From positions 2,232,001 to 2,296,000 of the forward strand of contig NC_018581.1 of assembly GCF_000143885.2 (NCBI RefSeq): 64,000 nt of DNA, written 5' to 3'. This document shows, one piece after another, positions 26,114-36,625 of this stretch; within the stretch, counting starts at the first letter, position 1, and every line of letters starts with the position of its first letter. The notes beneath the pieces were generated by a model that worked only from the letters and a program-made list of their open reading frames with translations, was not told the origin of the DNA and did no database searches. Both the position numbers and the translations under genes were made by a program. The DNA comes from Gordonia sp. KTR9 (lineage in GTDB: Bacteria > Actinomycetota > Actinomycetes > Mycobacteriales > Mycobacteriaceae).

Positions 26114-26761
26114 GTGACTCAACACACGGGATCGGACACATCGGTGATCGCCGCTCTGGTACTGGCAGGCGGACGCTCGCGGCGGATGGGCAGCGACAAA
26201 GCCGCGCTGGACTGGGAGGGCGAACCCATGCTCGCCCGGGTGGTGCGCGTGGTGTCGCAGCGATGCGATCCGGTGCTGGTCGTGGCGGGCGAGACGTCCG
26301 CCGCGTTCCGCGGTGTCGACGACATCCGCGACCGTGCGGCGCCGGGTATCGATTCGTCGAAGGTGCACTGGGTGACCGACGAGCAGGAGGGGACGGGTCC
26401 GCTGGGCGGTCTCGTCGCGGGTCTGTCCGCGGCTGCCGCGGCGGGCGCCGAGTACGCGTTCGTCTGTGCCACGGACATGCCGCTCATCGCCCCGGAGCTG
26501 ATCGACGAGCTGCGGCTGGGGATGACGGGCTCCACCCAGGCGGTCATCGCGCGTGACGCGCAGCGGGATCATCCGATGGCGGGGATCTACCGCACGGACG
26601 CGGCCGCGCAGATCGCCGATCTCGTCGCGAGCGGCGAACGACGCATGCTCGGCGCGATCGAGGCGCTCAACACCCATCGCGTCGGAGTGTCCGAACCGGA
26701 CTGGCTCGTCAACGTCAACGCCCCCGAGGACCTGCACCGGTTGCGCGTGTCGCCGGGTTAG
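26114..26761 (+). CDS. mobA: Molybdenum cofactor guanylyltransferase
   Basis: A 215-aa MobA-type nucleotidyltransferase that joins GMP to molybdopterin to give the MGD cofactor. The signature [16 protein letters not shown] and the downstream CATDMPL region bind GTP and metal. GTG 26114 is the likely start; CACACT 7 nt upstream may be a -10 for a leaderless message, though it lacks the first T. Its divergent neighbour is an MGD-dependent oxidoreductase, which fits joint function. Confidence 0.88.
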   Translation: MTQHTGSDTSVIAALVLAGGRSRRMGSDKAALDWEGEPMLARVVRVVSQRCDPVLVVAGETSAAFRGVDDIRDRAAPGIDSSKVHWVTDEQEGTGPLGGLVAGLSAAAAAGAEYAFVCATDMPLIAPELIDELRLGMTGSTQAVIARDAQRDHPMAGIYRTDAAAQIADLVASGERRMLGAIEALNTHRVGVSEPDWLVNVNAPEDLHRLRVSPG

Positions 26762-26815
26762 CGGGAGCGCGGGTGCACCGACGGGTCCCGGGCGAGGTCC
26801 GGCCCGGCGGAAACA

Positions 26816-26821
26816 TAGAAT
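26816..26821 (+). promoter_or_regulatory. -10 element TAGAAT of leaderless valS
   Basis: TAGAAT ends 7 nt before the valS GTG 26829, and no Shine-Dalgarno is present. No T-box leader fits in so short a space. Confidence 0.6.
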
Positions 26822-26828
26822 AGCGCCC

Positions 26829-29519
26829 GTGACATCACCCGACCAGACATCCGCGTTGCCCGACACAGCGTCGTCCCGGACTGCCGTTCCCGAGACCGGG
26901 TTGCCCAAGTCCTGGGACCCCGCTGAGCACGAGGCGTCGCTCTACCAGGGCTGGGTGGACGCCGGGTACTTCACCGCGGACGCGGCGAGCGACAAACCGC
27001 CGTTCTCCATCGTGATCCCGCCGCCGAATGTCAACGGCTCCCTGCACATGGGCCATGCCTATGAGCACGTCCTGATGGACGCGCTCTCGCGTCGTCGCCG
27101 CATGCAGGGCTACGAGGTGCTGTGGCTGCCCGGCATGGACCACGCGGCGATCGCGATGCAGACGATGGTCGAGCGCAAGCTCGCCGCCGAGGGCAAGACG
27201 CGCGACGACCTCGGCCGGGAGGCGTTCATCGACCGCGTGTGGGCCGAGAAGGCCGAGATCGGCGGCAACATCGGTGAGCAGATGCGTCGCCTCGGCGACA
27301 GCGTCGACTGGTCCCGCGAGCGATTCACGATGGACGAGGGTCTGTCGCGCGCGGTGCACACGGTGTTCAAGAAGATGTTCGACGACGGGTTGATCTACCA
27401 GGCGGAGCGACTGGTCAACTGGTCGCCGGTCCTCAAGACGGCCGTCAGCGACATCGAGGTGAGCTACGCCGACGTGGAGGGCGAGCTCGTCAGCTTCCGC
27501 TACGGATCGCTCGACGACGCCGAACCCCACATCGTCGTCGCGACGACCCGGCTGGAGACGATGCTCGGCGACACCGCGATCGCGGTGCATCCCGACGATG
27601 ACCGTTATGCGCACCTGGTCGGCACCGAACTGCCGCACCCGTTCGTCGACCGGATGATCCCGGTCGTCGCCGACGACTATGTCGACCCGGAATTCGGCAG
27701 TGGCGCAGTGAAGATCACCCCGGCGCACGATCCCAACGACTTCGCGCTCGGGCAGCGACACGATCTGCCGATGCCGACGATCATGGACTCCTCGGCCCGG
27801 ATCGCCGACACCGGAACCGAATTCGACGGCATGGATCGGTTCGAGGCGCGCGTCAAGGTGCGCGAGGCGCTGGCCGAACAGGGTCGGATCGTCAAAGAAG
27901 TGCGTCCGTACCTGCACAGCGTCGGTCACTCGGAGCGGACCGGCGAGCCGATCGAACCCCGACTGTCGATGCAGTGGTGGGTGGCGGTCGACAGGCTGGC
28001 CGCGGCGGCCGGCGACGCGGTGCGCGACGGGTCGACGGTGATCCATCCGAAGTCGATGGAACCGCGCTGGTTCGCCTGGGTCGACGACATGCACGACTGG
28101 TGTATCTCGCGTCAGCTGTGGTGGGGTCACCGCATCCCGATCTGGTACGGACCCGATGGTGACGTGGTCTGCGTCGGACCCGACGAGCAGGCCCCCGAGG
28201 GTTACGTCCAGGAGACCGACGTCCTCGACACCTGGTTCTCCTCCGGGCTGTGGCCGTTCTCCACGATGGGCTGGCCCGACCAGACCGCGGATCTCGAGAA
28301 GTTCTATCCCACTTCGGTTCTCGTCACCGGATACGACATCTTGTTCTTCTGGGTGGCCCGGATGATGATGTTCGGCACCTACGTCGGCAAGGATCTGGGG
28401 CCGGGCAACGAGATCCCGTTCCACAACCTGTTCCTGCACGGGCTGGTGCGCGACGAGCACGGTCGCAAGATGTCGAAGTCGAAGGGCAACGGCATCGACC
28501 CGCTGGACTGGGTGGAGCGGTTCGGCGCCGACGCCCTGCGTTTCACGCTTGCCCGCGGCGCCAATCCCGGTTCGGACATCTCGGTCGGTGAGGACCACGC
28601 CCAGTCGTCGCGCAACTTCGCGACCAAGCTCTACAACGCCACCAAGTTCGCACTGATGAACGGTGCGAAGGTCGGTGAGCTGCCCGACGCGGAGACGCTG
28701 ACCGACGCCGACCGGTGGATCCTCGGCCGCCTCGATGAGGTGCTCGCCGAGGTCGACGCCGGATTCGAGTCCTACGAGTTCTCCAAGGCCTGCGAGGCGC
28801 TCTACCACTTCGCCTGGGACGAGGTGTGCGACTGGTACCTCGAGCTGGCGAAGGTGCAGATCGCCCAGAACGACGAGAGCCGTTCGGAATCCACCGCGCT
28901 CGTGCTCGGCGCGGTCCTGGAACCGTTGCTGAGGGCGCTGTCGCCGGTGATGCCGTTCGTCACCGAGGTGCTCTGGAAGACCCTCACCGGGGGCGAATCT
29001 CTCGTGGTCGCACCGTGGCCGACCACGTCGGGACGCGAATGGTCGTCGGATTCGGCGGCCCGCGTGGACGATCTGCAACGACTGATCACCGAGGTCCGCC
29101 GTTTCCGCAGCGATCAGGGCCTGCGTCCGGGTCAGCGTGTCTCCGTCCAGTTCGACGGACTCGGCGAAGCCGGGCTCGAACCGCTGCTGCCGTACGTGAC
29201 CTCCCTGGCGCGCCTCGATCCGGCCGGACCGGACTTCGGTGCGACCGCGACCATCGAGGTCCGCCTGAGCGTGGCCACGGTGGTCGTCGCGATCGACACC
29301 TCGGGCACCGTCGACGTCGAGGCCGAGCGCAAGCGACTCACGAAGGACCTGGCGGTCGCCGAGAAGGAACTGTCGACGACGTCGGCGAAACTGGGCAACG
29401 AGCAGTTCCTCTCCAAGGCGCCGGACCACGTGGTCGCCAAGATCCGGGACCGACAGCGGATCGCGACCGAAGAGGTCGAGCGGCTGAACGCGAAGCTGGC
29501 GAGTCTGGCCGGCGCGTGA
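26829..29519 (+). CDS. valS: Valyl-tRNA synthetase
   Basis: An 896-aa class I synthetase charging tRNA-Val. The HIGH-type motif is HMGH at 73-76 ([12 protein letters not shown]), the KMSKS loop is at 547-551 ([10 protein letters not shown]), the editing domain lies between, and the C-terminal coiled-coil arm covers about 830-896. GTG 26829 is the start; the frame continues upstream through mobA without meaning. The stop overlaps the folC GTG (GTGA), coupling the two genes. Confidence 0.97.
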   Translation: MTSPDQTSALPDTASSRTAVPETGLPKSWDPAEHEASLYQGWVDAGYFTADAASDKPPFSIVIPPPNVNGSLHMGHAYEHVLMDALSRRRRMQGYEVLWLPGMDHAAIAMQTMVERKLAAEGKTRDDLGREAFIDRVWAEKAEIGGNIGEQMRRLGDSVDWSRERFTMDEGLSRAVHTVFKKMFDDGLIYQAERLVNWSPVLKTAVSDIEVSYADVEGELVSFRYGSLDDAEPHIVVATTRLETMLGDTAIAVHPDDDRYAHLVGTELPHPFVDRMIPVVADDYVDPEFGSGAVKITPAHDPNDFALGQRHDLPMPTIMDSSARIADTGTEFDGMDRFEARVKVREALAEQGRIVKEVRPYLHSVGHSERTGEPIEPRLSMQWWVAVDRLAAAAGDAVRDGSTVIHPKSMEPRWFAWVDDMHDWCISRQLWWGHRIPIWYGPDGDVVCVGPDEQAPEGYVQETDVLDTWFSSGLWPFSTMGWPDQTADLEKFYPTSVLVTGYDILFFWVARMMMFGTYVGKDLGPGNEIPFHNLFLHGLVRDEHGRKMSKSKGNGIDPLDWVERFGADALRFTLARGANPGSDISVGEDHAQSSRNFATKLYNATKFALMNGAKVGELPDAETLTDADRWILGRLDEVLAEVDAGFESYEFSKACEALYHFAWDEVCDWYLELAKVQIAQNDESRSESTALVLGAVLEPLLRALSPVMPFVTEVLWKTLTGGESLVVAPWPTTSGREWSSDSAARVDDLQRLITEVRRFRSDQGLRPGQRVSVQFDGLGEAGLEPLLPYVTSLARLDPAGPDFGATATIEVRLSVATVVVAIDTSGTVDVEAERKRLTKDLAVAEKELSTTSAKLGNEQFLSKAPDHVVAKIRDRQRIATEEVERLNAKLASLAGA

Positions 29520-31048
29520 GTGACGACAACGGTTTCCCCGAAGAGGACCCCGCCGTCCTGGGAATGGATGCGGCGGGTGACCCCCTGGGTCTCTCGGCGA
29601 TCATGGACGAGGACGAACCCGATCGCGATGCCGAGCCGGCGCCGTTGCGCGTCACCGACAGCGCCGACGAGCTCGCCGAACTCGCCGACGTCGAGGCGGA
29701 GCTCGACACCCGGTGGCCCGAGACGAAGATCGAGCCGTCGCTGACCCGGATCGCGACGCTCATGGACCTGCTCGGGTCTCCGCAGCACGGTTACCCGGCC
29801 ATCCACATCGCCGGAACCAACGGCAAGACGTCGGTCACCCGGATGGTCGATGCCCTGCTGTCCGCGCTGCACCGGCGCACCGGCCGGATCACGAGTCCGC
29901 ACCTGCAGCGGGTCACCGAGCGGATCTCGGTGGACGGCAGGCCGATCCCCGCCCGCACCTACATCGACACCTACCGGGAACTCGAGCCGTACATCACCAT
30001 GGTCGACGATTCGTCGACGACGGCGGGTGGACCGCGGATGAGCAAGTTCGAGGTGTTGACCGCGATGGCGTACGCGGTGTTCGCCGAGGCGCCCGTCGAC
30101 GTGGCGGTCGTGGAGACCGGCATGGGTGGGCGCTGGGACGCGACCAACGTCATCGACGGCACGGTCTCGGTCATCACGCCGATCGCGATGGACCACGCGG
30201 ACTATCTCGGCGACACGCTGACCGCGATCGCGGGGGAGAAGGCCGGAATCATCAAGGCCGCCGAACCCGATGCCGCCGGGACCGTCGACCCTGTCACGGT
30301 CATCGCCGAGCAGAGCCCCGAGGTCATGGACGTCCTGCTGCGCGCGGCCGTGGACGCGGGCACCATCGTCGCCCGCCAGGGTTCGGAGTTCGCGGTCCTC
30401 GATTCGGTCATCGCCGTCGGCGGGCAGATGCTCACCATCCAGGGTCTCGGCGGTGTCTACGACGAGATATTCGTGCCGTTGCACGGCGCGCATCAGGCTG
30501 CGAATGCCGCGCTGGCCCTCGCTGCGGTGGAGGCGTTCTTCGGTGCGGGTGCCGACCGGCAACTCGACATCGATGCCGTCCGTGCGGGTTTCGCGACAGT
30601 CGAGAACCCGGGGCGGCTCGAACGGCTGCGCAGCGCGCCGACGGTGTTCGCCGACGCGGCGCACAATCCGCACGGCGCGGCCGCGCTCGCGCAGGCCCTG
30701 GCCGAGGAATTCGATTTCCGTCGTCTCGTCGGCGTGGTCGGCGTGCTCGGCGACAAGGACGCCCGTGGGGTCCTCGAGGCCCTGGAACCGGTGCTCGACG
30801 CCGTCGTCGTCACCGACAACGGATCTCCCCGTGCCCTCGATCCCGAATCGCTCGCGGAATACGCGCGCGAGGTGTTCGGCGAGGACCGCGTGGTCGTCAA
30901 ACCCTTCCTGCCCGATGCGGTCGAGGCGGCCATCGCCTTGGCCGAAGAGGCCGACGGGGAGCGCGTGTCGGGAGCCGGCGTGGTCATCACCGGGTCCGTC
31001 GTGACCGCCGGTGCCGCGCGAACCCTCTTCGGTAAGGAACCCTCATGA
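29516..31048 (+). CDS. folC: Folylpolyglutamate / dihydrofolate synthase
   Basis: A 510-aa Mur-ligase-fold enzyme that adds glutamate to dihydropteroate and folates. The P-loop is [11 protein letters not shown], followed by [13 protein letters not shown], the Mg-binding [12 protein letters not shown] and the C-terminal DAAHNPHGA. The first 60 residues are an acidic Asp/Glu-rich extension that is longer than in E. coli FolC. GTG 29516 overlaps the valS stop (GTGA) and the stop overlaps the next gene's ATG (ATGA), so valS-folC-DUF4233 is a tightly coupled operon. Confidence 0.95.
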   Translation: MSDDNGFPEEDPAVLGMDAAGDPLGLSAIMDEDEPDRDAEPAPLRVTDSADELAELADVEAELDTRWPETKIEPSLTRIATLMDLLGSPQHGYPAIHIAGTNGKTSVTRMVDALLSALHRRTGRITSPHLQRVTERISVDGRPIPARTYIDTYRELEPYITMVDDSSTTAGGPRMSKFEVLTAMAYAVFAEAPVDVAVVETGMGGRWDATNVIDGTVSVITPIAMDHADYLGDTLTAIAGEKAGIIKAAEPDAAGTVDPVTVIAEQSPEVMDVLLRAAVDAGTIVARQGSEFAVLDSVIAVGGQMLTIQGLGGVYDEIFVPLHGAHQAANAALALAAVEAFFGAGADRQLDIDAVRAGFATVENPGRLERLRSAPTVFADAAHNPHGAAALAQALAEEFDFRRLVGVVGVLGDKDARGVLEALEPVLDAVVVTDNGSPRALDPESLAEYAREVFGEDRVVVKPFLPDAVEAAIALAEEADGERVSGAGVVITGSVVTAGAARTLFGKEPS

Positions 31049-31434
31049 CCCGGTACACCCCACCCACGAACGATCCGTGGAAGGGGTTGCGCGGCGTGAT
31101 GGCCGGCACGATGATCCTCGAGGTCATCGTCGTGATCCTGGCATTCCCGATCGTGTGGCGCCTCGGCGACGGTCTGACCTGGTTGTCGGGCGGGTACCTC
31201 ACGCTGGTCGTCATCGCGATGATCCTCGCCGCCGGGGTCCAGGGACGGCCGTACGCGATCACCCTCGATCTCATCCTGCAGGTGGTCCTGATCGTCGGCG
31301 GGATCTTCCACTGGTCGATCGCGGTGGTGGGGATCATCTTCGGGTCGGTCTGGCTCTACATCCGCTACATCAAGGCCGACGTCGAGAAGCGTGTCGAGCG
31401 CGGGATGCTGCCCGGCCAGGAGCCGATCGAGTAA
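31045..31434 (+). CDS. DUF4233 membrane protein
   Basis: A 129-aa protein with about four hydrophobic segments (approximately 18-40, 47-65, 74-92 and 94-112) and a charged C-terminus, matching the DUF4233 gene (Rv2446c type) conserved after folC in mycobacteria. ATG 31045 overlaps the folC stop as ATGA. Function is unknown. Confidence 0.85.
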   Translation: MTRYTPPTNDPWKGLRGVMAGTMILEVIVVILAFPIVWRLGDGLTWLSGGYLTLVVIAMILAAGVQGRPYAITLDLILQVVLIVGGIFHWSIAVVGIIFGSVWLYIRYIKADVEKRVERGMLPGQEPIE

Positions 31435-31656
31435 CCGGGAAATCGGGCGGTGCCGCCGGCCCCGGACATGTGACCAGCCGTGTTCGCGTTCATCAGGCCG
31501 GGGTTTGGTGGCCGCAAGACCTGTGGCCGGACCGTTATCGCCGAAGCGGGCCGGTGTGGGGTGCTTGCTGCAACAATGGCCCAAGCCGCGGGGGCGACAG
31601 GTCGTTCCTCGCAGCTTGTCGAACCCCATTCCGATACACCCGATGTGAGGACATAC

Positions 31657-32118
31657 GTGCAGTTGCAGCTCTCCCGGACCGCCATCTTCGACCGCACCCG
31701 CCGCACTGTGCTCCCCGCGGCTGTCCTGGCCGGCGCGGCACTCGCGCTGGCCGTCCCGGCATCGGCCGCCGCGGCTCCGGAGGACGAGCAGCCCCCGGTC
31801 GCGATCGCGAACTTCACGGGAGCGCCCGTCGCCGATGCGCCGGTGCCCGTCGGGCCGGGGGAGTACAGCTATGTCGCCACACACGCGATCACCGAGCGCG
31901 CCGCCTCGATGAAGGCGCCCGAGGCGATCGCCAGTCTTCCTGTGCCGGCTCAATACCGGCCCGCGAATCTCGGTCTGGCGCAACAGTTCGACCTCGCGCT
32001 GGCCGGCGCACTCGCCTCACCGGGCGGATGCGTTCAGGTGATCGTCGATCCGCGCTCCCGCACCGGGAGTCTCTTCAATTACGGTTTCTTCCCGGTTGCG
32101 GGTGAGTACTGCTCCTGA
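31657..32118 (+). CDS. Small secreted protein, unknown function
   Basis: A 153-aa exported protein. The signal peptide has Arg residues, a hydrophobic core (LPAAVLAGAALALAV) and an Ala-rich cleavage region near residue 40. The mature region has two Cys, one near GGCVQV and one next to the C-terminus (EYCS), which could form a disulfide. GTG 31657 follows GAGGA; the frame open from 31480 gives a poor leader. No family recognised. Confidence 0.75.
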   Translation: MQLQLSRTAIFDRTRRTVLPAAVLAGAALALAVPASAAAAPEDEQPPVAIANFTGAPVADAPVPVGPGEYSYVATHAITERAASMKAPEAIASLPVPAQYRPANLGLAQQFDLALAGALASPGGCVQVIVDPRSRTGSLFNYGFFPVAGEYCS

Positions 32119-32143
32119 CCGGTGCGGAATCACGGCCGGTCGA

Positions 32144-32149
32144 TAGGGT
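32144..32149 (+). promoter_or_regulatory. -10 element TAGGGT of leaderless ndk
   Basis: TAGGGT ends 6 nt before ndk GTG 32156; there is no Shine-Dalgarno. Confidence 0.5.
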
Positions 32150-32155
32150 GTCAGC

Positions 32156-32572
32156 GTGACTGAACGCACTCTCGTACTCATCAAGCCGGACGGCGTCGAA
32201 CGCGGCCTCGTCGGCGACATCATCAGCCGCATCGAGCGCAAGGGCTTGACCCTGGTGGCTCTCGAGCTCAAGACCGCGGGCGACGAGGTCGCCCGCGGAC
32301 ACTATGCCGAGCACGAGGGCAAGCCGTTCCATCCCTCGCTGCTCGAGTTCATCACCTCGGGCCCGCTGGTCGCGGCAGTCCTCGAAGGACCCCGCGCGGT
32401 GGCCGCGTTCCGGCAGATCGCCGGCGGCACCGATCCGGTGGAGAAGGCCGTGCCCGGAACCATCCGCGCCGACTTCGCGCTCGACACGCAATACAACCTG
32501 GTCCACGGGTCTGATTCGCCCGAATCGGCGCAGCGTGAAATCGCCCTCTGGTTTCCCGGACTCGAGGGCTGA
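32156..32572 (+). CDS. ndk: Nucleoside diphosphate kinase
   Basis: A 138-aa NDK that transfers the gamma phosphate between nucleotides through phospho-His H117 (NLVHGSDS). The N-terminal [16 protein letters not shown] binds nucleotide. Length matches the mycobacterial enzyme. GTG 32156 is probably leaderless. Confidence 0.97.
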   Translation: MTERTLVLIKPDGVERGLVGDIISRIERKGLTLVALELKTAGDEVARGHYAEHEGKPFHPSLLEFITSGPLVAAVLEGPRAVAAFRQIAGGTDPVEKAVPGTIRADFALDTQYNLVHGSDSPESAQREIALWFPGLEG

Positions 32573-32999
32573 AACGGGGTCTCCAGCTCGACGCGCGCGG
32601 TCAAACGCTCATCCTTTGCGGTCATCCGACCGCGGTGTGGGATACTTGTGCAGTTATCGCCGACACACTTTGTCGACGACAACCGGATGACGCGCCCTGG
32701 TTCCGGCGCGTCGCGGTGCGGCACTGACGCACCGCGACGCCACGGAACCGCAGCTGACCCCACCGAGTTCGCACTGCTGCCAGCAGCCGAACACTCAGGT
32801 TCTGCCTGTGCCCGGTGGCGTGGAAGGCGTCCGGGGACGCGGTCATCGACACAGCAAGAGCGTCGTCGGGTGATCCGCAGGTCGGGTCGTCGTGACGACG
32901 CGCAGACCACACAACACCGGTCCGACACGGACCGGGACACAGAGCAGACCCTCGCGTGGCCGCGTCAGCCCGACGCGCCCGGGGGTTCGAGGAGACTGA
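32573..32999 (+). promoter_or_regulatory. Long rne leader region with a large hairpin
   Basis: No convincing gene lies in these 427 nt. A possible promoter is TTGCGG (32616-32621) with GATACT (32641-32646), 19 bp apart. Downstream, 32699-32749 forms a hairpin with a perfect 13-bp stem (32708-32720 with 32728-32740), a 2x2 internal loop, and 7 more base pairs (32699-32705 with 32743-32749). This resembles a structured 5' UTR, a common site of RNase E autoregulation. Confidence 0.5.
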
Positions 33000-35900
33000 G
33001 TGACCGACAACGGGTCGCCGGCTGACGCGAACGCAGCGTCGGAATCGGCGGAGGAATTTCCCAGCAAACTTCGTGTGCACGCCCTGGCGCGTTTCTTGGG
33101 CCTGACGAGTCGACAGGTACTGGCTCACCTGGCGAATCTCGGCGTGCAGACCCGCAGCCCACAATCCAGCGTCGACCGCGACCTGGCGAAAGCCGTGGCG
33201 GAACGAGTTCGGGCCGGCGTCGACGAGAACGCCGAGACGCCTGCGCAGACAGTGCCGGCCGACACCCCGACCGAGGCGCCCTCGGCGGAGCCCGCACCGG
33301 CCGAGACCGGATCAGCCGAGATCACGTCGGCCGATCCGGAGCCGACCGCGGTCGAGCCGACACCGACCCCCGCGGACGAGCCGACACAGACCCCCGCGGA
33401 CGACGCCTCATCGACACCGCCGGCGGCCGAGGCCCCGACACTGTTCTCGGCGGCGTCGGCGCAGTACGACGCGCCCGTGGCATCTTCTGCCGGCGAGGCC
33501 GACACGTCTGCCGGCGTGCAGCCGCTGTTCCTGCAGCCGCAGGCACCGGCCGAGAAGCCCCGCACCGCCCGCTCGGGGCGCGCCAAGCCCAAGGTCGAAA
33601 CGAGCGCCAGCGGCGACGCGAACGCCGAGGACGAATCGGCCGGCACTGCCGCCCCTGAGGCCGCCGCGACCCCGGAATCCGGGGATGAACCCGCCAGCGC
33701 GCGGGGTCGCGAGGCGTCGGCGTCCGAGGCGACAGCGGGCGAGGCGACGACCGACGATTCGAACGCCGGCAGCTCGACCCCCGATGACACCGACGATTCG
33801 AACGGCGACGACTCTGCCGACGATTCGAACAACGACGACTCGAACGGCGACGACTCGGGTTCGGGTCGGAGTCGCCGGCGCCGGCGCGGTCGGCGAGGGC
33901 GCGGGCGAGGTCGGGGAGACCAGGGCGCGGACGGCGAGTCCGACACGGACGACTCGGACGCCGACGAGTCGGACACGGACGACGCAGACGACTCCGCCGT
34001 CACCGACGGGCGGGGCGCCGAGGCGACCCGCGAGTCCGACAGCACCGCCGGCGAGACCGATTCCGACGACACCTCCGCCGACGACGAGTCGTCCGACGAG
34101 TCGCGCTCGGAGGAAGGCCGCCCGTCGGGCAAGCGCACACGGCGCCGCAGCCGCCGGTCGGGTTCGGACAAGTCGGGTGACGCCGAGTCCTCGAGCTCGT
34201 CGGGCGACCGTGCCGACGAGGCCACCGACGACTCCGACACCACTGACGAGTCGGACGACGACGCCTCCGGTGACGATGACTCCGGCGATTCGTCGTCGAC
34301 TCGTCGCCGTCGTCGCCGTCGCCGTCGCAAGGGTGGCGGCGAATCGGAAGAGGTGTCTCCCGACGATCCGCCGAACACCGTCGTCCACGAACGCGAACCG
34401 CGCAGCAAGCGCGCCCGTGACGAGGTCCAGGGGATCTCGGGATCGACGCGGCTGGAGGCCAAGCGTCAGCGTCGCCGCGACGGGCGCGATGCCGGCCGGC
34501 GTCGGCCACCGATCCTGACAGAGTCGGAGTTCCTGGCGCGGCGCGAGGCGGTCGACCGGGTCATGGTCGTCCGCGAACGCAGCGCCAACAGCCGCATCTC
34601 CGGAAACGACGGGCACGAACACGCCGCGGTCGAGGACTACACCCAGGTCGCGGTCCTCGAGGACGGCGTCCTCGTCGAACACTTCGTGACCACCGCGACA
34701 TCGTCGTCGATGGTCGGCAACATCTATCTCGGTCGGGTCCAGAACGTCCTGCCGGGCATGGAGGCCGCATTCGTCGACATCGGCCGGGGACGCAACGGTG
34801 TCCTGTACGCGGGTGAGGTCAACTGGGACGCCGCCGGACTCGACGGTGGTTCGCGCAAGATCGAGCAGGCGCTCAAGCCGGGCGACAACGTTCTCGTGCA
34901 GGTCAGCAAGGACCCGGTGGGGCACAAGGGCGCCCGACTGACCACGCAGATCTCGCTGGCCGGCCGCTACCTGGTGTACGTGCCGGGTGGTTCGTCGACG
35001 GGGATCAGCCGCAAGCTGCCCGACGTCGAGCGCAAACGTCTCAAGCAGATCCTGGCGAAGCTCGTCCCCGACGAGGCCGGGGTCATCATCCGCACCGCCT
35101 CGGAGGGAGTCAGCGCCGAGGAACTCGGTGCCGACATCGCTCGTCTCGAGTCGCAGTGGAAGACCATCGACGAGGCGGTCACACAGGCCAAGAAGGGCGG
35201 GTCGTCGAACCCGAAGCCGCTGTACGAGGAGCCCGACCTCCTGGTGCGCGTGGTCCGAGACCTGTTCAACGAGGACTTCAAGAAGCTCGTCGTCGAGGGC
35301 GACAAGGCCTGGAACCTGGTCGAGGGTTACGTCGGCTCGGTGGCCTCGGATCTGATGGAGCGCGTCGAGAAGTTCGAGAAGCCGCATGCCGACGCGCCGG
35401 ATTCGTTCGTGGTGCACCGCATCGACGAGCAACTCGCGAAGGCCCTCGACCGGAAGGTGTGGCTGCCCTCCGGCGGCACGCTGATCATCGAGCACACCGA
35501 GGCGATGACCGTCGTCGACGTCAACACCGGCAAGTTCACCGGCTCGGGCGGCAACCTCGAGGAGACCGTGACGCGCAACAACCTCGAGGCCGCCGAGGAG
35601 ATCGTGCGGCAGATGCGGTTGCGCGACATCGGCGGCATGATCATCGTCGACTTCATCGACATGGTCCTCGAGTCCAACCGGGACCTGGTGCTGCGCAGGC
35701 TGACCGAGGCCCTCGCCCGTGACCGCACGCGCCATCAAGTGTCCGAGGTGACCTCGCTCGGCCTCGTCCAGATGACCCGGAAGCGTCTGGGAACCGGTCT
35801 GCTCGAAGCGTTCTCGACCACCTGCACCGCGTGCAGCGGCCGGGGCATCATCGTGCACTCGAATCCCGTCGAGGTGAAGTCCGACGACTCCGCACGCGCG

Positions 35901-36548
35901 GAGGGTTCGGGGTCGAAGCGGTCACGCCGGGGCAAGAAGAAGGCCGACGCACAGCCCGAGGCCGCACCGGCCGTCGCGCCCGCCCACAAGCCCGCCGAAC
36001 ATCCGATGTTCCGGGCGATGGCAGCGCACTCCCACGACGACGAACACGATGAAGCCCACGGCGGACCACACCCCGACGGCGACTCTGCGCATCGTTCCGA
36101 GGGTGACACGGCGCCGACGGTCGAGGCGTCCGAGCAATCGGCCGCGGGGGCCGGGACAGACACCTCCGGGGACCACACGGCCGCCGCGCCCGACGTCCCA
36201 GAGCCCGTCGTCTCAGCGCCCGTCGTCTCGGAGCCCGCCGCGACAGAGGCTGCCGTCACGGAGCCGGCGGCGACGGAATCGGCGGACGCCGAGTCTGCCG
36301 GTACGTCGTCCGACGGTCAGGCTCCGGCGGCCGCACGGCGTCGGCGCCGGGTTGTCCGGCGTCCCGCGCAGACGACCACGGCACCCGAGAACGTGGTGAT
36401 GACCGCGGTCGACGTGGTCCCGGACACCCCGACCACGACCTTCGGTCCGGTGTCGTCCGGCACCGGTGAGGCGGCCGTCGCGGTCCGGCGCCGGCCGCGC
36501 AAACGCAGCGCCGGCCGTCCGGCGGGACCGCCGCCGGCCGAGGACTGA
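33000..36548 (+). CDS. rne: Ribonuclease E/G with N-terminal IF2_N-like domain
   Basis: A 1182-aa RNase E/G-type endoribonuclease central to mRNA decay and rRNA processing. Residues 23-72 resemble the IF2_N domain of translation initiation factor 2 (LRVHALARFLGLTSRQVL), a feature of actinobacterial RNase E. Residues 75-430 are disordered, Asp/Ser/Glu-rich with Arg-rich patches ([15 protein letters not shown] and a run of ten Arg). The catalytic core follows: S1 domain near 560, catalytic D840 (VDVNTG) and D884 (VDFIDM), and zinc-link Cys C942/C945 (CTAC). The tail is again Ala/Glu-rich and disordered. GTG 33000 has no clear ribosome-binding site. Confidence 0.95.
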   Translation: MTDNGSPADANAASESAEEFPSKLRVHALARFLGLTSRQVLAHLANLGVQTRSPQSSVDRDLAKAVAERVRAGVDENAETPAQTVPADTPTEAPSAEPAPAETGSAEITSADPEPTAVEPTPTPADEPTQTPADDASSTPPAAEAPTLFSAASAQYDAPVASSAGEADTSAGVQPLFLQPQAPAEKPRTARSGRAKPKVETSASGDANAEDESAGTAAPEAAATPESGDEPASARGREASASEATAGEATTDDSNAGSSTPDDTDDSNGDDSADDSNNDDSNGDDSGSGRSRRRRRGRRGRGRGRGDQGADGESDTDDSDADESDTDDADDSAVTDGRGAEATRESDSTAGETDSDDTSADDESSDESRSEEGRPSGKRTRRRSRRSGSDKSGDAESSSSSGDRADEATDDSDTTDESDDDASGDDDSGDSSSTRRRRRRRRRKGGGESEEVSPDDPPNTVVHEREPRSKRARDEVQGISGSTRLEAKRQRRRDGRDAGRRRPPILTESEFLARREAVDRVMVVRERSANSRISGNDGHEHAAVEDYTQVAVLEDGVLVEHFVTTATSSSMVGNIYLGRVQNVLPGMEAAFVDIGRGRNGVLYAGEVNWDAAGLDGGSRKIEQALKPGDNVLVQVSKDPVGHKGARLTTQISLAGRYLVYVPGGSSTGISRKLPDVERKRLKQILAKLVPDEAGVIIRTASEGVSAEELGADIARLESQWKTIDEAVTQAKKGGSSNPKPLYEEPDLLVRVVRDLFNEDFKKLVVEGDKAWNLVEGYVGSVASDLMERVEKFEKPHADAPDSFVVHRIDEQLAKALDRKVWLPSGGTLIIEHTEAMTVVDVNTGKFTGSGGNLEETVTRNNLEAAEEIVRQMRLRDIGGMIIVDFIDMVLESNRDLVLRRLTEALARDRTRHQVSEVTSLGLVQMTRKRLGTGLLEAFSTTCTACSGRGIIVHSNPVEVKSDDSARAEGSGSKRSRRGKKKADAQPEAAPAVAPAHKPAEHPMFRAMAAHSHDDEHDEAHGGPHPDGDSAHRSEGDTAPTVEASEQSAAGAGTDTSGDHTAAAPDVPEPVVSAPVVSEPAATEAAVTEPAATESADAESAGTSSDGQAPAAARRRRRVVRRPAQTTTAPENVVMTAVDVVPDTPTTTFGPVSSGTGEAAVAVRRRPRKRSAGRPAGPPPAED

Positions 36549-36589
36549 CCGGAGTGGGGCAACTGGTCACGGGCCGGCGGTGGGCGAGT

Positions 36590-36619
36590 TTGACCCGACC
36601 ACCGACGTTCCCGTAATCT
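36590..36619 (+). promoter_or_regulatory. Promoter of rplU-rpmA
   Basis: TTGACC (36590-36595) and TAATCT (36614-36619) with an 18-bp spacer. Start near 36626 gives a leader of about 206 nt. Confidence 0.65.
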
Positions 36620-36625
36620 TGGAAA

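Noticed and set aside
26762..26828. T-box leader before valS
   Set aside because: Only 67 nt separate mobA and valS and a -10 element lies 7 nt before the start.
26835..29429. 864-aa minus-strand frame opposite valS
   Set aside because: Shadow of valS; plus strand carries HIGH and KMSKS.
33408..35858. 816-aa minus-strand frame opposite rne
   Set aside because: Shadow of rne with repetitive composition; the plus strand has complete RNase E motifs.
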